64,000 nucleotides of DNA, from contig OY969110.1 of the NCBI GenBank assembly GCA_963697995.1, positions 1,178,001 through 1,242,000 of the forward strand, in the 5' to 3' direction. Source of the DNA: MFD00082-c5 sp963697995 (GTDB lineage: Bacteria; Chlamydiota; Chlamydiia; Chlamydiales; JAJFMB01). The position numbers were made by a program, and so were the translations under genes. The first letter of the stretch is position 1. Every line of letters starts with the position of its first letter. The notes below the pieces were generated by a model. That model had not been told where the DNA came from. It worked only from the letters and a program-made list of their open reading frames with translations, and did not search any database. Below are positions 34,291-43,630 of the stretch, one piece after another.

Positions 34291-35391
34291 ATGACAAAGA
34301 AACAATCACTACCACTTAAAGACACGTTAAAAGACATGTACCGCACGGCTAGGGGTCAACTGGATCGTTTTCGTGGGATGTTTTCTCACGATATTGGGAT
34401 TGACTTAGGGACGGCAAACACGCTGGTGTACGTGAGGGGTAAAGGGATTGTTTTAGCTGAGCCTTCCGTTGTGGCGGTCGATTCGCAGACGAATGAAGTT
34501 TTAGCTGTTGGGCACAAGGCGAAGGCGATGCTTGGAAAGACGCCTCGCAAGATTCACGCGGTGCGTCCGATGAAAGACGGTGTTATTGCCGATTTTGAGA
34601 TTGCGGAGGGGATGTTAAAGGCATTAATCAAAAGAGTGACCCCATCTAGAAGTTTATTTAGACCAAAAATTTTGATTGCAGTGCCTTCAGGGATAACGGG
34701 CGTTGAGAAGAGGGCTGTCGAGGATTCAGCGCTTCACGCTGGAGCGCAAGAGGTGCTCTTAATTGAGGAGCCGATGGCGGCAGCGATTGGAGTTGATTTA
34801 CCAGTTCACGAGCCAGCTGCAAGCATGATCATAGACATTGGTGGTGGTACAACGGAGATTGCGATCATTTCACTTGGTGGTATTGTCGAGTCGAGATCGC
34901 TAAGGATTGCGGGGGATGAGTTTGACGATTGCATCATCAATTACATGCGTCGTACATATAACCTAATGATTGGCCCGAGAACGGGTGAAGAGATTAAGAT
35001 GACGATTGGTTCAGCCTACCCACTTGGATCGGGCGAACTTGAAATGGAAGTGAGGGGGCGCGACCAGGTAGCTGGGCTTCCAGTGACGAAGCGGATCAAT
35101 TCAGTCGAGATACGGGAGTGTTTAGCGGAGCCGATCCAACAGATTATCGAGAGTGTTAAGCTAACGCTTGAGAAGTGCCCTCCAGAATTGTCAGCAGACC
35201 TTGTGGAGCGTGGTATGGTAATGGCAGGTGGGGGTGCTTTAATCAAGGGACTAGATAAGGCATTGATTAAGGAAACGGGATTACCTGTGATTGTGGCTCC
35301 AAACCCACTGCTTGCAGTGTGCCTGGGAACAGGTAAAGCCCTCGAGTTCTTAGACAAATTTAAGAGAAGAAAGAGTTTTGTCGTTGGGTAA
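34291..35391 (+). CDS. mreB: Rod-shape actin homologue MreB
   Basis: The 366-aa protein is a clear MreB, with GIDLGTANTLVYVRGKG, the phosphate-2 segment IIDIGGGTTEIA, and VMAGGGALIKGLD near the C-terminus. In chlamydiae, which lack FtsZ, MreB directs septal peptidoglycan synthesis. A start-proximal extension of about 20 residues (MTKKQSLPLKDTLKDMYRTA) precedes the actin fold and looks amphipathic, perhaps for membrane binding. It lies 16 bp after the helicase and is followed by palindromic element 2 instead of the usual pckA. Confidence 0.98.
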   Translation: MTKKQSLPLKDTLKDMYRTARGQLDRFRGMFSHDIGIDLGTANTLVYVRGKGIVLAEPSVVAVDSQTNEVLAVGHKAKAMLGKTPRKIHAVRPMKDGVIADFEIAEGMLKALIKRVTPSRSLFRPKILIAVPSGITGVEKRAVEDSALHAGAQEVLLIEEPMAAAIGVDLPVHEPAASMIIDIGGGTTEIAIISLGGIVESRSLRIAGDEFDDCIINYMRRTYNLMIGPRTGEEIKMTIGSAYPLGSGELEMEVRGRDQVAGLPVTKRINSVEIRECLAEPIQQIIESVKLTLEKCPPELSADLVERGMVMAGGGALIKGLDKALIKETGLPVIVAPNPLLAVCLGTGKALEFLDKFKRRKSFVVG

Positions 35392-35394
35392 TGG

Positions 35395-35448
35395 TTTATT
35401 GTTAGTTAATGCTTTATTGTTATTTGATGCTTTATTGTTAGTTAACGA
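35395..35448 (+). repeat. Three 18-bp tandem repeats after mreB
   Basis: The unit TTTATTGTTAGTTAATGC occurs at 35395, 35413 and 35431 with one to three changes per copy. It begins right after the mreB stop and leads into the AT-rich flank of element 2. No function is apparent. Confidence 0.75.
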
Positions 35449-35479
35449 CTTGTTTTAAAAAATGCTTAGAGCGGTTTTT

Positions 35480-35666
35480 TTTAAATTTATCTGGTTTAAG
35501 GTTTAAGTATTTAGGTTTAGGTGTTTAGGCTTTAAGGTTTTAAGGTTTACGAATAAAATTTTAAGGTTTTAAGCGTTAAGGTTTTAAAACAGTTTTTTTT
35601 CAAGTTTTACGAATAAAGGTTTAAGGTTTTAAGCGTTAAGCTTTACGAATAAAGGTTTAATTTTTA
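35480..35666 (+). repeat. GGTTTAAG-type repeats, left flank of element 2
   Basis: Irregular runs of GGTTTAAG, TTTAGG, TTTACGAATAAA and TTTTAAGCGTTAAGG, all in one orientation and the same words as the left flank of element 1. AAACAGTTTTTT motifs occur at about 35587 and 35676. No coding potential. Confidence 0.75.
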
Positions 35667-36580
35667 AGGTTTTGAAACAGTTTTTTCAAGTTTGTAGCTA
35701 AAGCCAAACTTGAAAAGGGGGAGGGGGAGAGAGGGCTTTAAAAGCCCTCTCTCCCCCCCTTAACCCCCCACCACTCACCCTAAATTCGGAAACGAGATAA
35801 TGGCTCCAACCTTTGGTTGGAGGTGTTCTAAGGGGGAAAATGCTTTTCCCCCTTAGGATCCCCCTTTTGCTTCCCCTCCTAAGTTGAAAGCAGGGGGGAA
35901 AAGCGATTTCCCCCCTACCCCCCCCTTGATCCTTTTACCCATTGTTGTAACTATTTGACGTTCGATCTAATCGGATGAAGTTTAATCCCTTAAGGTTTTT
36001 GGCTAGCGCCAAACCTTAAGGCAAAGGGGAGAGAGGTTTTGCACCTCTCTCCCCTTAACCCCTCTCTCCGCAGCAAAGGCTTCGCCCTTGCAACCCAATT
36101 ATAAGGGGTTTTAGGGGCGAAAGCCCCTAACGCGGTGAGGTGGGAAGGGGAGGAGAGGTGCGAAACCTCTCCTCCCTCTTGCATTTCCAAAGTTTTGGCT
36201 TAAGGCCAAAACTTGAAGAAATGCATTTTGCTCTTTTCCGAATAGATTGCTCGCCAAACAGTTATAAAAATAAGTCAAAGGATCAAGGGGGGGGTAGGGG
36301 GGAAAGTGAACTTTCCCCCCTTTGACGCAAAGGGGGGGGTAGGGGGGAAATCGCTTTTCCCCCCTGCTTTCAACTTAGGAGGGGAAGCAAAAGGGGGATC
36401 CTAAGGGGGAAAAGCATTTTCCCCCTTAGAACCCCTCCAACCAAAGGTTGGAGCCATTATCTCGTTTCCGAATTTAGGGTGAGTGGTGGGGGGTTAAGGG
36501 GGGGAGAGAGGGCTTTTAAAGTCCTCTCTCCCCCCCTCCCCTTTTCAAGTTTGGCTTTAGCTACAAACTTGAAAAAACTG
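35667..36580. repeat. Palindromic repeat element, copy 2
   Basis: This is a second, nearly identical copy of the element at 13297-14264. Inverted arms lie at about 35667-35955 and 36256-36580. The core shares the same chain of hairpins, nearly base for base, from AAGTTTAATCCCTTAAGG to AAATGCATTTTGCTC. The left arm lacks about 43 bp (the TTTGCGTCAAAGGGG block) that the right arm and both arms of copy 1 keep, so the arms have diverged by a deletion. The element lies between convergent genes (mreB, plus; the 188-aa gene, minus), as copy 1 does. No gene is inside that I can support. Confidence 0.92.
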
Positions 36581-37020
36581 TATCAAGGCTTTGCTTTAAT
36601 TTTTTGGTTTAAGTTTGTAATTTTAAGGGTAAGGTTAAAGGTTTTAAGGGTTTAGTTTTAAAGGTTAAAGGTTTTAAGGGTTTAGTTTTAAAGGTTAAAG
36701 GTTTTGAAACAGTTTTTTTAAGTTTATTCGTTTTAATTTTTACGAATAAAGGTTTAAGGTTTTAAGCGTTAAGGTTTACGAATTAAGGTTTAATTTTTAA
36801 GGTTTTAAAACAATTTTTTCAAGTTTGGCTTTAGCTACAAACTTGAAAAAACTGTATCAAGGCTTTGCTTTAAATTTTTTTTTTGGCTTAAGGCTTAACC
36901 TTGAAAAAATCGCATCAAGGCTTTGCTTTAATTTTTTGGTTTAAGGTTTTAATTTTTACGAATTAAGGTTTAAGGTTTAGGTTTAAAGATTTTAAAACCC
37001 CCCACCACTCACCCTAAATC
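36581..37020 (+). repeat. Right flank of element 2: mixed repeats and arm fragments
   Basis: The stretch holds AAGGCTTTGCTTTAA(A)TTTTTTGG units (about 36585, 36860 and 36918), GGTTTTAAGGGTTTAGTTTTAAA units (36640-36710), a further copy of the TTTCAAGTTTGGC...AAACTTGAAA hairpin (about 36817-36850) and, at 36996-37020, a fragment of the arm sequence (CCCCCCACCACTCACCCTAAAT). Unlike element 1, the telomere-like words here run in the same orientation as on the left flank. It ends about 80 bp before the 188-aa gene. Confidence 0.75.
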
Positions 37021-37102
37021 TTGACCAATTTGCACAAAATTGTAGACACGACCAAAAAAGCTCTCCTTTATAGAAGGGAAGAGCCTTTGTTAAGTTCTGT
37101 TT

Positions 37103-37669
37103 TTAGAAATTGGTGCCGATGCCGCCACCGATGGTCACACCGCCAACTTGTGCTCTGTGGCCAATGGTGCCTTTTTGGGAGCTGCAAAATTGGAGTGGTT
37201 TGTAGGAATACTCGGCAAAAACATCCAAAATAAAGTTATTGTAAAACCGGTAGAGGAGGCCGCCATTGAGAAAACCTCCGCACCCATTTCCCTGCATCGT
37301 TTTAGGAACATAAAGGGAACCGTTATTCACATGAACGAAAATGTAACGAGGCCCCACTGTAATGTACCCCTTGAAGCAGTCGGTTATCGGGTAGAATGTT
37401 CGAAGGCCAAAGTTTAAGGGCACCGCCCATAGTTTTGTCTTCTCATGGGCATTGATGGAATAGCCATGTTTTCTTAAGTACTCGATGCTGCCGTAGAGCT
37501 CTAAAAAGTTGTAAATGGGATAGGTCCCGGTCAATTGGACGTCGATTCCGCCCCGGTCATACACCTGTCTCATCTCACAGTCGGTAAAGAAAAAATAGCC
37601 CGCTTTCACCTCGACTAGGCCAAATGCGAATGAGGAACTTAAAAGTAGAACAAATAGTCTAATGAGCAC
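37103..37669 (-). CDS. Small outer-membrane beta-barrel protein
   Basis: The 188-aa protein starts with a signal peptide (MLIRLFVLLLSSSFAFG) and continues as alternating strands rich in Tyr, Phe and Gly (VEVKAGYFFF, GIDVQLTGTYPI, YITVGPRYIF, GGVTIGGGIGTNF), with a terminal Phe as in outer-membrane porins. The size suggests an eight-stranded OmpA/OmpW-like barrel. It overlaps the upstream 462-aa gene by 11 bp, so the two are probably translated together. Specific function unknown. Confidence 0.75.
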   Translation of the reverse strand: MLIRLFVLLLSSSFAFGLVEVKAGYFFFTDCEMRQVYDRGGIDVQLTGTYPIYNFLELYGSIEYLRKHGYSINAHEKTKLWAVPLNFGLRTFYPITDCFKGYITVGPRYIFVHVNNGSLYVPKTMQGNGCGGFLNGGLLYRFYNNFILDVFAEYSYKPLQFCSSQKGTIGHRAQVGGVTIGGGIGTNF

Positions 37670-39047
37670 AATCTCCTCCTACGGTCACGGTTGCAGGGGT
37701 GCTTCTACCAAGCGGACTCACTGCGATTAAGGTGTATTTTTGGGGCTGTTTTGGTTGGTTATGGTCGACAAAGCAAACGGTCTCTTTTCCAAGTAAACCA
37801 ATCAGTTTCCCATTCCTAAAAAGGCGGTAGCCGGTCGCTTTTGGATCCCGATTCCACTGAAGTGTATTGAACCTTTCACTCACAACGGCAAAGTTGTTTT
37901 TACTCTGTGTTCCTCTAAAACCGGTCGGTTTGCCTGGCCCTTTTGGTCCAGAAAAGAGAGAGAATGTCGGGTAGTCGTTATTGTTTGTGTCGGCCCAGGT
38001 TGTCAATATCAGGTTGAGTTTCGGATTGTAGGCGGGGAAAACGCTTAGGAAGGGTGTCGAGGGTGTTGAAGACTCAATTGTTGCAGGGGGGCTCCAAGAA
38101 CCATTTGTATAAAACGAGTAGGTCGGTTGCAATGAGGTGCCATCGACCCACAATGCAAGAAATTGCCCCGTATCAGAGAGATAGATCGGAATAACATATT
38201 GCCTGGCCGTTGAACTAGTGGTCATCGTTTTTGGCAAGCTCCATCCATGTCCAGGAGTGTAGAACGAGTAGGTTGGCGCTCCAGAGTTTCCATCTCCCCA
38301 CGTCGCAAGAGTGGTTCCCGTTTTGGAGTTGTAGGCAAGGAAAATGTCGTAGTAGGAGGGGCTCGATGAAATCGTCGCAGGTGTGCTCCATCCTGTGCCG
38401 GGTTTGTAGATCGCGTAGTACGGGTAGTAGGGGGAATGCTCATCACCCCAGACAGCAAGTGTTTCCCCTGTTTTGGGATCAAAAACGTTGTAGACATCTG
38501 TTTCTGCAGCCGGGCCCCCGATCGTGTCAGGGGTTGACCATCCGGTTCCTGGGGTGTAAAGGGAGTAGGTGGTTGTACCAGAGTTATCTGACCATGTTCC
38601 CATCACCTTACCGGTATTCGTATCGAATGAGAGGAAAACATTTGAAGCATTCGTTCCGGTATTGATGGCAGTCGCTGTGCTCCAACCTGTGCCCGCTGTG
38701 TACACGGAGTAAAAAGGGACGAGACCATCTGAGCTGTTACCCCAAACGGCCAAAATATCTCCTGTTGTCGGAATGGTTAAGGTGACGATTTGTTGGCCCA
38801 CTTGAGTGGTATTAACAAGAGGTTGAGTCGCTGCCCATCCTGTTCCAGGGGTATAGAAAGAGTAAACGGGAGCTTCATCATTATTAGCATCTCCCCAGGC
38901 AGCTAGGAAATTTCCCGAACCTGGATCGTATGAGCAATAGACGTTCGTTGTTGCTGTGTTGCATGTGGTGATGGGATTCGGTGGAGAAACCACCCATGGG
39001 GCAGCCCCTAAAATGACCGGGCTCAATAATAAAAAGGCTAAGCGCAT
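37659..39047 (-). CDS. Secreted repeat protein, probable beta-propeller with C-terminal Fn3-like domain
   Basis: The 462-aa protein has a signal peptide (MRLAFLLLSPVILGAAPWV) and then at least six repeats of about 45 aa with the pattern 'G..LA.WGD.....P.YSFYTPGTGWS.P..I'. Spacing and strand pattern suggest a beta-propeller. A different C-terminal domain (about 372-460, FNTLQWNRDPKATGYRLFRN) resembles fibronectin type III. It is probably surface-exposed or periplasmic and is coupled by overlap to the outer-membrane barrel gene that follows. I know of no function for this family. Confidence 0.72.
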   Translation of the reverse strand: MRLAFLLLSPVILGAAPWVVSPPNPITTCNTATTNVYCSYDPGSGNFLAAWGDANNDEAPVYSFYTPGTGWAATQPLVNTTQVGQQIVTLTIPTTGDILAVWGNSSDGLVPFYSVYTAGTGWSTATAINTGTNASNVFLSFDTNTGKVMGTWSDNSGTTTYSLYTPGTGWSTPDTIGGPAAETDVYNVFDPKTGETLAVWGDEHSPYYPYYAIYKPGTGWSTPATISSSPSYYDIFLAYNSKTGTTLATWGDGNSGAPTYSFYTPGHGWSLPKTMTTSSTARQYVIPIYLSDTGQFLALWVDGTSLQPTYSFYTNGSWSPPATIESSTPSTPFLSVFPAYNPKLNLILTTWADTNNNDYPTFSLFSGPKGPGKPTGFRGTQSKNNFAVVSERFNTLQWNRDPKATGYRLFRNGKLIGLLGKETVCFVDHNQPKQPQKYTLIAVSPLGRSTPATVTVGGDCAH

Positions 39048-39085
39048 ATCGACATCCTATTAAAATTTGGATTCTAATTATTTTA

Positions 39086-39742
39086 TTGAAAAAGGGCTAT
39101 CATTTTTTAGAGAACCCCTTGCTTTTAGAGAGTAAAATCATTAGAATACCTCGTAAACACAATGAGCGGTACATGTTAGCGGCAGTTGCAAATAGTCCAG
39201 ATGTTAATCATTTAAAAGTGATTGAGGAGCATTCTAAGGCTCTAGAAGAGATCAAATCAATGAGTCGTAAGATCAAGGGATTTGAGACGAGAATTGAACT
39301 TGGGGAGGGTTACTCTTTTACGGCTATTATTTTGAAACCTTCTAAGATAGAGTTTCCTGGGGGACAATATGAAGGGGAACTCAATGATTTGGGGGAGCCC
39401 GAAGGGGAAGGCTCACTCACATTGACCGGTACCGCTCGTAGCGAGATTTTTGGTGGCGTTTGGAAAGCAGGTGTTGTTTTTAAAGGGTTCGGGCTGTTGT
39501 TATCAAAGGATGGATTAACCTATCGGGGAGAGATTGCTGAGGGGATACCGGAAGGAATGGGGGAATTCTACCGCAAAGATGGAACAAAAAAGTATTATGG
39601 GCAATGGCGTAATGGTTCCGCTCAAGGGGAAGGGACTTGGTACTCCCCGCTAACCGTTCATGTAACAGGTACTTGGGCTGGCGGCTTTTTGACAACGGAT
39701 TCCGAACATCAACCAAAATTTCCGGTCATTTTTAAGGTTTAA
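39086..39742 (+). CDS. MORN-repeat protein
   Basis: The 218-aa protein has MORN-like units in its second half (GGQYEGELNDLGEPEGEGSL, LTYRGEIAEGIPEGMGEFYR, KKYYGQWRNGSAQGEGTWYS). MORN repeats often mediate membrane or protein contacts. There is no signal peptide. The frame opens with TTG at 39086; ATG 39173 (MLAAVANSPD) is an alternative start and is not clearly worse. The gene is the only plus-strand gene between mreB and the GNAT gene. Its role is unknown. Confidence 0.7.
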   Translation: MKKGYHFLENPLLLESKIIRIPRKHNERYMLAAVANSPDVNHLKVIEEHSKALEEIKSMSRKIKGFETRIELGEGYSFTAIILKPSKIEFPGGQYEGELNDLGEPEGEGSLTLTGTARSEIFGGVWKAGVVFKGFGLLLSKDGLTYRGEIAEGIPEGMGEFYRKDGTKKYYGQWRNGSAQGEGTWYSPLTVHVTGTWAGGFLTTDSEHQPKFPVIFKV

Positions 39743-39896
39743 ACCTTTTTGCATCATTGGCCTTGGTAGGTAAAAGGGTTATTTTCGACATCTTTTGTTA
39801 AATTTGGAACAATATCTTATAGAAATAGTCGAAAATTTAACAAAAAGTTTGTGTATTTGAAGTCGTCTAATAAAGCAAAAGGAAACTTTGGAGAGG

Positions 39897-42800
39897 TCAC
39901 AAGGCGGCCATTTCACTCCCTTTGTCCGCGCTCTTTCTCTTCCTTTGTTGTACAAACGATTTTGCACTAGAAACAGCTTGACTGTACCAGGGTATTTCAA
40001 GTTCTGGATCCGGATCCTCTTTGTTCTGTTTGATGATTAACTGATACTCCTCTCTGATGAATCCGTGGTGTGCTATCGCTCTAACAAGAAACCGCCCCGT
40101 ATCTTCTCCACTGGGTATTCCAGAAATACATCCTTGCTTGTATTCTAAACCATCTGGCAAACTTTTCACAAGATGTTTACCCTTTTGAGTGGCTTTAACC
40201 TCAGCTAATTCTTTACGACCCTCAGGGGTTAGCAATAAGCGGGAATACGGTTCATTGACATAAGCGTACTCCTTTTCTTTTTGGTATTTATCTTTAAAAA
40301 GATAATTGCTGACTCTTGCCCTTTCGTAATAGGCCGTACTTAATGTAGTAACGGCAGTAAAAGTGTATCCAAGGGCTGCTGCCAATTTAGCATAGAATGA
40401 GGTTCCTGTCAGGATGATGACAAAACTCGTTTTTGTTTTACCAACCCCATTAGCAGCCCACAAATCGATACTGATTTCTGCGTCTGATCCTATGGACTGA
40501 TCGGTAGAGCTTGGGGTTCCCGTAAAAGTCATTGTTTTATTTTGGTAGGAGAGCCAGGAGGGAAGCGATTTTCCGTTTGATTGGAGAGCATAAGTGACTA
40601 TGTTAAGGCCGGAAAATGTGTTTTGTGGAACAACAAATAAAAATTTGGTCCCAACAGTAGCCGTTTGGGAGTCTAAAATATTCTCGACCACTGGAGATCC
40701 TGCAACAATTAAAGAGAAACCAGCTGATGCTACCCCTCCCCATCCATTGTCAGCGGTTACTTCAATATCGTAGGTACCAGGCGTTACTTGATCGTATGAA
40801 AATGTGCGACCATTCAATTTCAAGCCACTTGGCAAAGCGATGCCTCCTACTTGGGTTGCGGTGTAGGTGAAGTGAGCATTTGGAAATTGAAAAAGATCTG
40901 GATCGAGAGTAAAAGTACCCGAAGAGCCCCCATTAATTTGCTGAGTGGCTATTTGATTTACTTGGATGTCGCCAACATTAACACCTATTTGTTGAACAAC
41001 TGCATTACCACTATCGTCGGTTGTCGTTATATTGAAAAAATGCAATCCCCAATCCCCTGCTTGAGGTGTAAATGTCAACTCTCTTTGACTGGCATCCAAT
41101 ATGGTGAATAGAACACCATTTGGTATGTAAATTTTGTTATTTTGTATGGCAAAGATATTATTATTATAACCACTAGTGGGGTTGGCAAAAATTTGAAAGG
41201 ATGCGACGCTTATAGGATTTAGTGGGTCTGTGGTGATATCAATCACATTTATCTCATTATCTTGTCCTTTACCTGTAAATGCACCTAAACCAAAAGCATA
41301 CAAAAACTTGCCAACAACTTTCATTTGGTATGCTGTGAAATCCAAAAAGACCGAATTGTTGACGACAATGTTTGTCTTATCGGATATATCAGACACAGAC
41401 ATGGTTTGATCGGTATTACTGGTATACAAATATTTTTCTGATTTAGCAAAACAGCTTGGTGGATCCTCTGTGGCCACTTCTGAAGCAAGTTTAGGATTTA
41501 ATGGGTCAGTAGCATCCATAATAGCAATCTGCCAATTTGTACCATTTAAGGTAGCACAATACAGGTCACCCTCAGCAAATAAGACCCCTTGACAATTAGG
41601 AGATGAAATTTGTTGATAATTAGTTGCGTTATTAATATCAACTATCGCCATAATAGAAGGGTCTTGGTAATCTAAAAAATATAATAAGTTATTTATCTGT
41701 GCGCCATAAAATATCACTAACCCACTGAATGTAATTTGATTATCAAAAGTTATGTTAGAAAGTGAAGAAGTATTAAAAAAGGTTAGAGTGTTACCGATTA
41801 GTACAGTTAAAAGATTGTTATAAACGAAAAAAGTCGATGGAAGGTTAATAATATTAAGAGGTAAGTTCCCCACTAGTTTTGGAGTGTTTTGTGAGAGATC
41901 AAAAATATTGAAGTAACAGTTATTAGAACTGGGCTCCATAAGCAGATAAGCATACCTTCCATTAATGAGAACACTATTGGTTTCGTCTTTTAAGTAGATT
42001 GAACTATCTGTTGTAATAGGCCCCATACCCAAATTTACCCAATTTGGAAGTGGGGTGCCATCTGCCGATGCAATGTAAAGCTCCTTGTTTTGGTAGGGAT
42101 TTGCGAGTTGGTAATCCAACAAACTGATCATATAGCTTTGAGGATTATTCGGTTGAACCAAAAAGTTAGGGATCGATTTGAGAATAGTTATAGGATCATA
42201 AAGTGATCTTGCTAAATGACGAACAGAGCCGGTGGAAAGAGGGCTTGAGGGAATTTCCACCGTGGCTTGTGCTTTTGAAATGAGTGCAAAGAAGGCAGAG
42301 ATCAAGGTCATTGTTGCCGTTTGTTTTGCAAGGAGCGAGGCTGCAAAAACAAAAGACGCTCTGAAGGTAAGATCTTGTGATTTCTCGATAATGTAGGAGG
42401 TCAATGCGGGATCCAGAACTCTTAATACAGGTTTTTCGAGGTATCTTAGTCTGGTTTTAAGGGTCCACTCCTCATTCTTTTTTTCAAAGATGACTTTTTG
42501 AACTTCCTTTTCTTTATTCCTTAGCTTCTTATGGGTATAGATTAACTTTTCATGTTTCATCTCAGTCTGGTACTCTTCACAAAGGCCGAACTTTGGGTAC
42601 ACTTTGCGGTGGTGGATCTCTCGATCATTTGAGGCATCGTGGACGTCAAAATAAGAGGTGCCTTCATATGAGTAGCTCTCGCAGTAGCAATTCTCTTTAA
42701 ATTGGATGCTTTGAAGTTCCGAATAAAGCGTTGTATTGCCTTGCTCTGCCTGTTGGAGGCTTAAGGTTTTGATTTGCTCGCAAAAACCCGAGCTCTTTGC

Positions 42801-43559
42801 TATGGCACCAAGATCATCGTGATTTAAGAACCCATCAATTCCTATTAATGCCGCCCTGTCCTCATTGTGACCTCTTGCTGAAGAACCAAGAGCTAAACCT
42901 GTGACAAAGAGATAACCGAAAATTAAACCTTTTAAAACGCTATTTTCCCCTTCAATCGGGCAGTTTTGTTTGTGATAGTGGTGCTTTATGACCACATCAG
43001 CCTTATTTGTAGCGAAGGGCCCTTGGAAGGTGATCAACTTCTGTTGTGGGAGCTTAAGGGTCACTTTATTCCCTTTTTCCCGAAGAAGCCTATGAGCGAT
43101 AAGATACTCTTTCAGTTGAGAGAATAGATCTTTGTCCCAACGCTTAGCGACAACACCATAACTCACACCTTTCGTGTCGCTTAAAATTTTGGTCAGATAA
43201 TGGGACACTTGGACATCGAAGAGGGGTCCGCTATAGACAATAGGTTTTAGATCTTGATCGACCGCTATAAAAATGAACGAGCCGTTCCCTTGTTGAACGA
43301 TTTCGATTAGGGTGTGCCCACTGGAAGTCTCTAAAAGAGCGCTTCCCTCTTTTTTTGTTTGAACGATCACCTGTTGAAGAGAGTATGAATAAGAATGATG
43401 TAACACTTTTGTAGCAGCAGGCTCAACATGGGGAAAAACAAATTTTGAGAGGGGGTTTGTAAAAGTCGCTACTTGTCGAGAGATCTGCTTAAAACTCTCA
43501 GAGATTGAAAAAGTGTTCAATGTAAGCCACATGATATTCTTCATTTTCTGGTTGAGCAT
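39897..43559 (-). CDS. 1220-aa protein with LVIVD/propeller-like and Ig-like (He_PIG) domains
   Basis: The N-terminal 380 residues are unrecognised. A hydrophobic stretch near 395-430 (FVFAASLLAKQTATMTLISA) is followed by a repeat region (about 470-790) of units such as 'LNIINLPSTFFVYNNLLTVL', 'ATDPLNPKLASEVA' and 'TTDPLNPISVASFQ', typical of LVIVD-type beta-propellers. Two or three cadherin-like/He_PIG Ig domains follow (about 800-1050, with LPSGLKLNGRTFSYD and LPSWLSYQNKTMTFTGTP). A hydrophobic helix (about 1060-1080) and a basic C-terminal tail end the protein. This suggests a membrane-anchored or secreted adhesin-like protein. There is no normal signal peptide at the start. Confidence 0.7.
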   Translation of the reverse strand: MLNQKMKNIMWLTLNTFSISESFKQISRQVATFTNPLSKFVFPHVEPAATKVLHHSYSYSLQQVIVQTKKEGSALLETSSGHTLIEIVQQGNGSFIFIAVDQDLKPIVYSGPLFDVQVSHYLTKILSDTKGVSYGVVAKRWDKDLFSQLKEYLIAHRLLREKGNKVTLKLPQQKLITFQGPFATNKADVVIKHHYHKQNCPIEGENSVLKGLIFGYLFVTGLALGSSARGHNEDRAALIGIDGFLNHDDLGAIAKSSGFCEQIKTLSLQQAEQGNTTLYSELQSIQFKENCYCESYSYEGTSYFDVHDASNDREIHHRKVYPKFGLCEEYQTEMKHEKLIYTHKKLRNKEKEVQKVIFEKKNEEWTLKTRLRYLEKPVLRVLDPALTSYIIEKSQDLTFRASFVFAASLLAKQTATMTLISAFFALISKAQATVEIPSSPLSTGSVRHLARSLYDPITILKSIPNFLVQPNNPQSYMISLLDYQLANPYQNKELYIASADGTPLPNWVNLGMGPITTDSSIYLKDETNSVLINGRYAYLLMEPSSNNCYFNIFDLSQNTPKLVGNLPLNIINLPSTFFVYNNLLTVLIGNTLTFFNTSSLSNITFDNQITFSGLVIFYGAQINNLLYFLDYQDPSIMAIVDINNATNYQQISSPNCQGVLFAEGDLYCATLNGTNWQIAIMDATDPLNPKLASEVATEDPPSCFAKSEKYLYTSNTDQTMSVSDISDKTNIVVNNSVFLDFTAYQMKVVGKFLYAFGLGAFTGKGQDNEINVIDITTDPLNPISVASFQIFANPTSGYNNNIFAIQNNKIYIPNGVLFTILDASQRELTFTPQAGDWGLHFFNITTTDDSGNAVVQQIGVNVGDIQVNQIATQQINGGSSGTFTLDPDLFQFPNAHFTYTATQVGGIALPSGLKLNGRTFSYDQVTPGTYDIEVTADNGWGGVASAGFSLIVAGSPVVENILDSQTATVGTKFLFVVPQNTFSGLNIVTYALQSNGKSLPSWLSYQNKTMTFTGTPSSTDQSIGSDAEISIDLWAANGVGKTKTSFVIILTGTSFYAKLAAALGYTFTAVTTLSTAYYERARVSNYLFKDKYQKEKEYAYVNEPYSRLLLTPEGRKELAEVKATQKGKHLVKSLPDGLEYKQGCISGIPSGEDTGRFLVRAIAHHGFIREEYQLIIKQNKEDPDPELEIPWYSQAVSSAKSFVQQRKRKSADKGSEMAAL

Positions 43560-43630
43560 CTATTATAGAGCTTTTTTTTAAAAAATCAATGAAAAATTTG
43601 GACGCTGTGATTGTCAGTGACAGTAGATCG

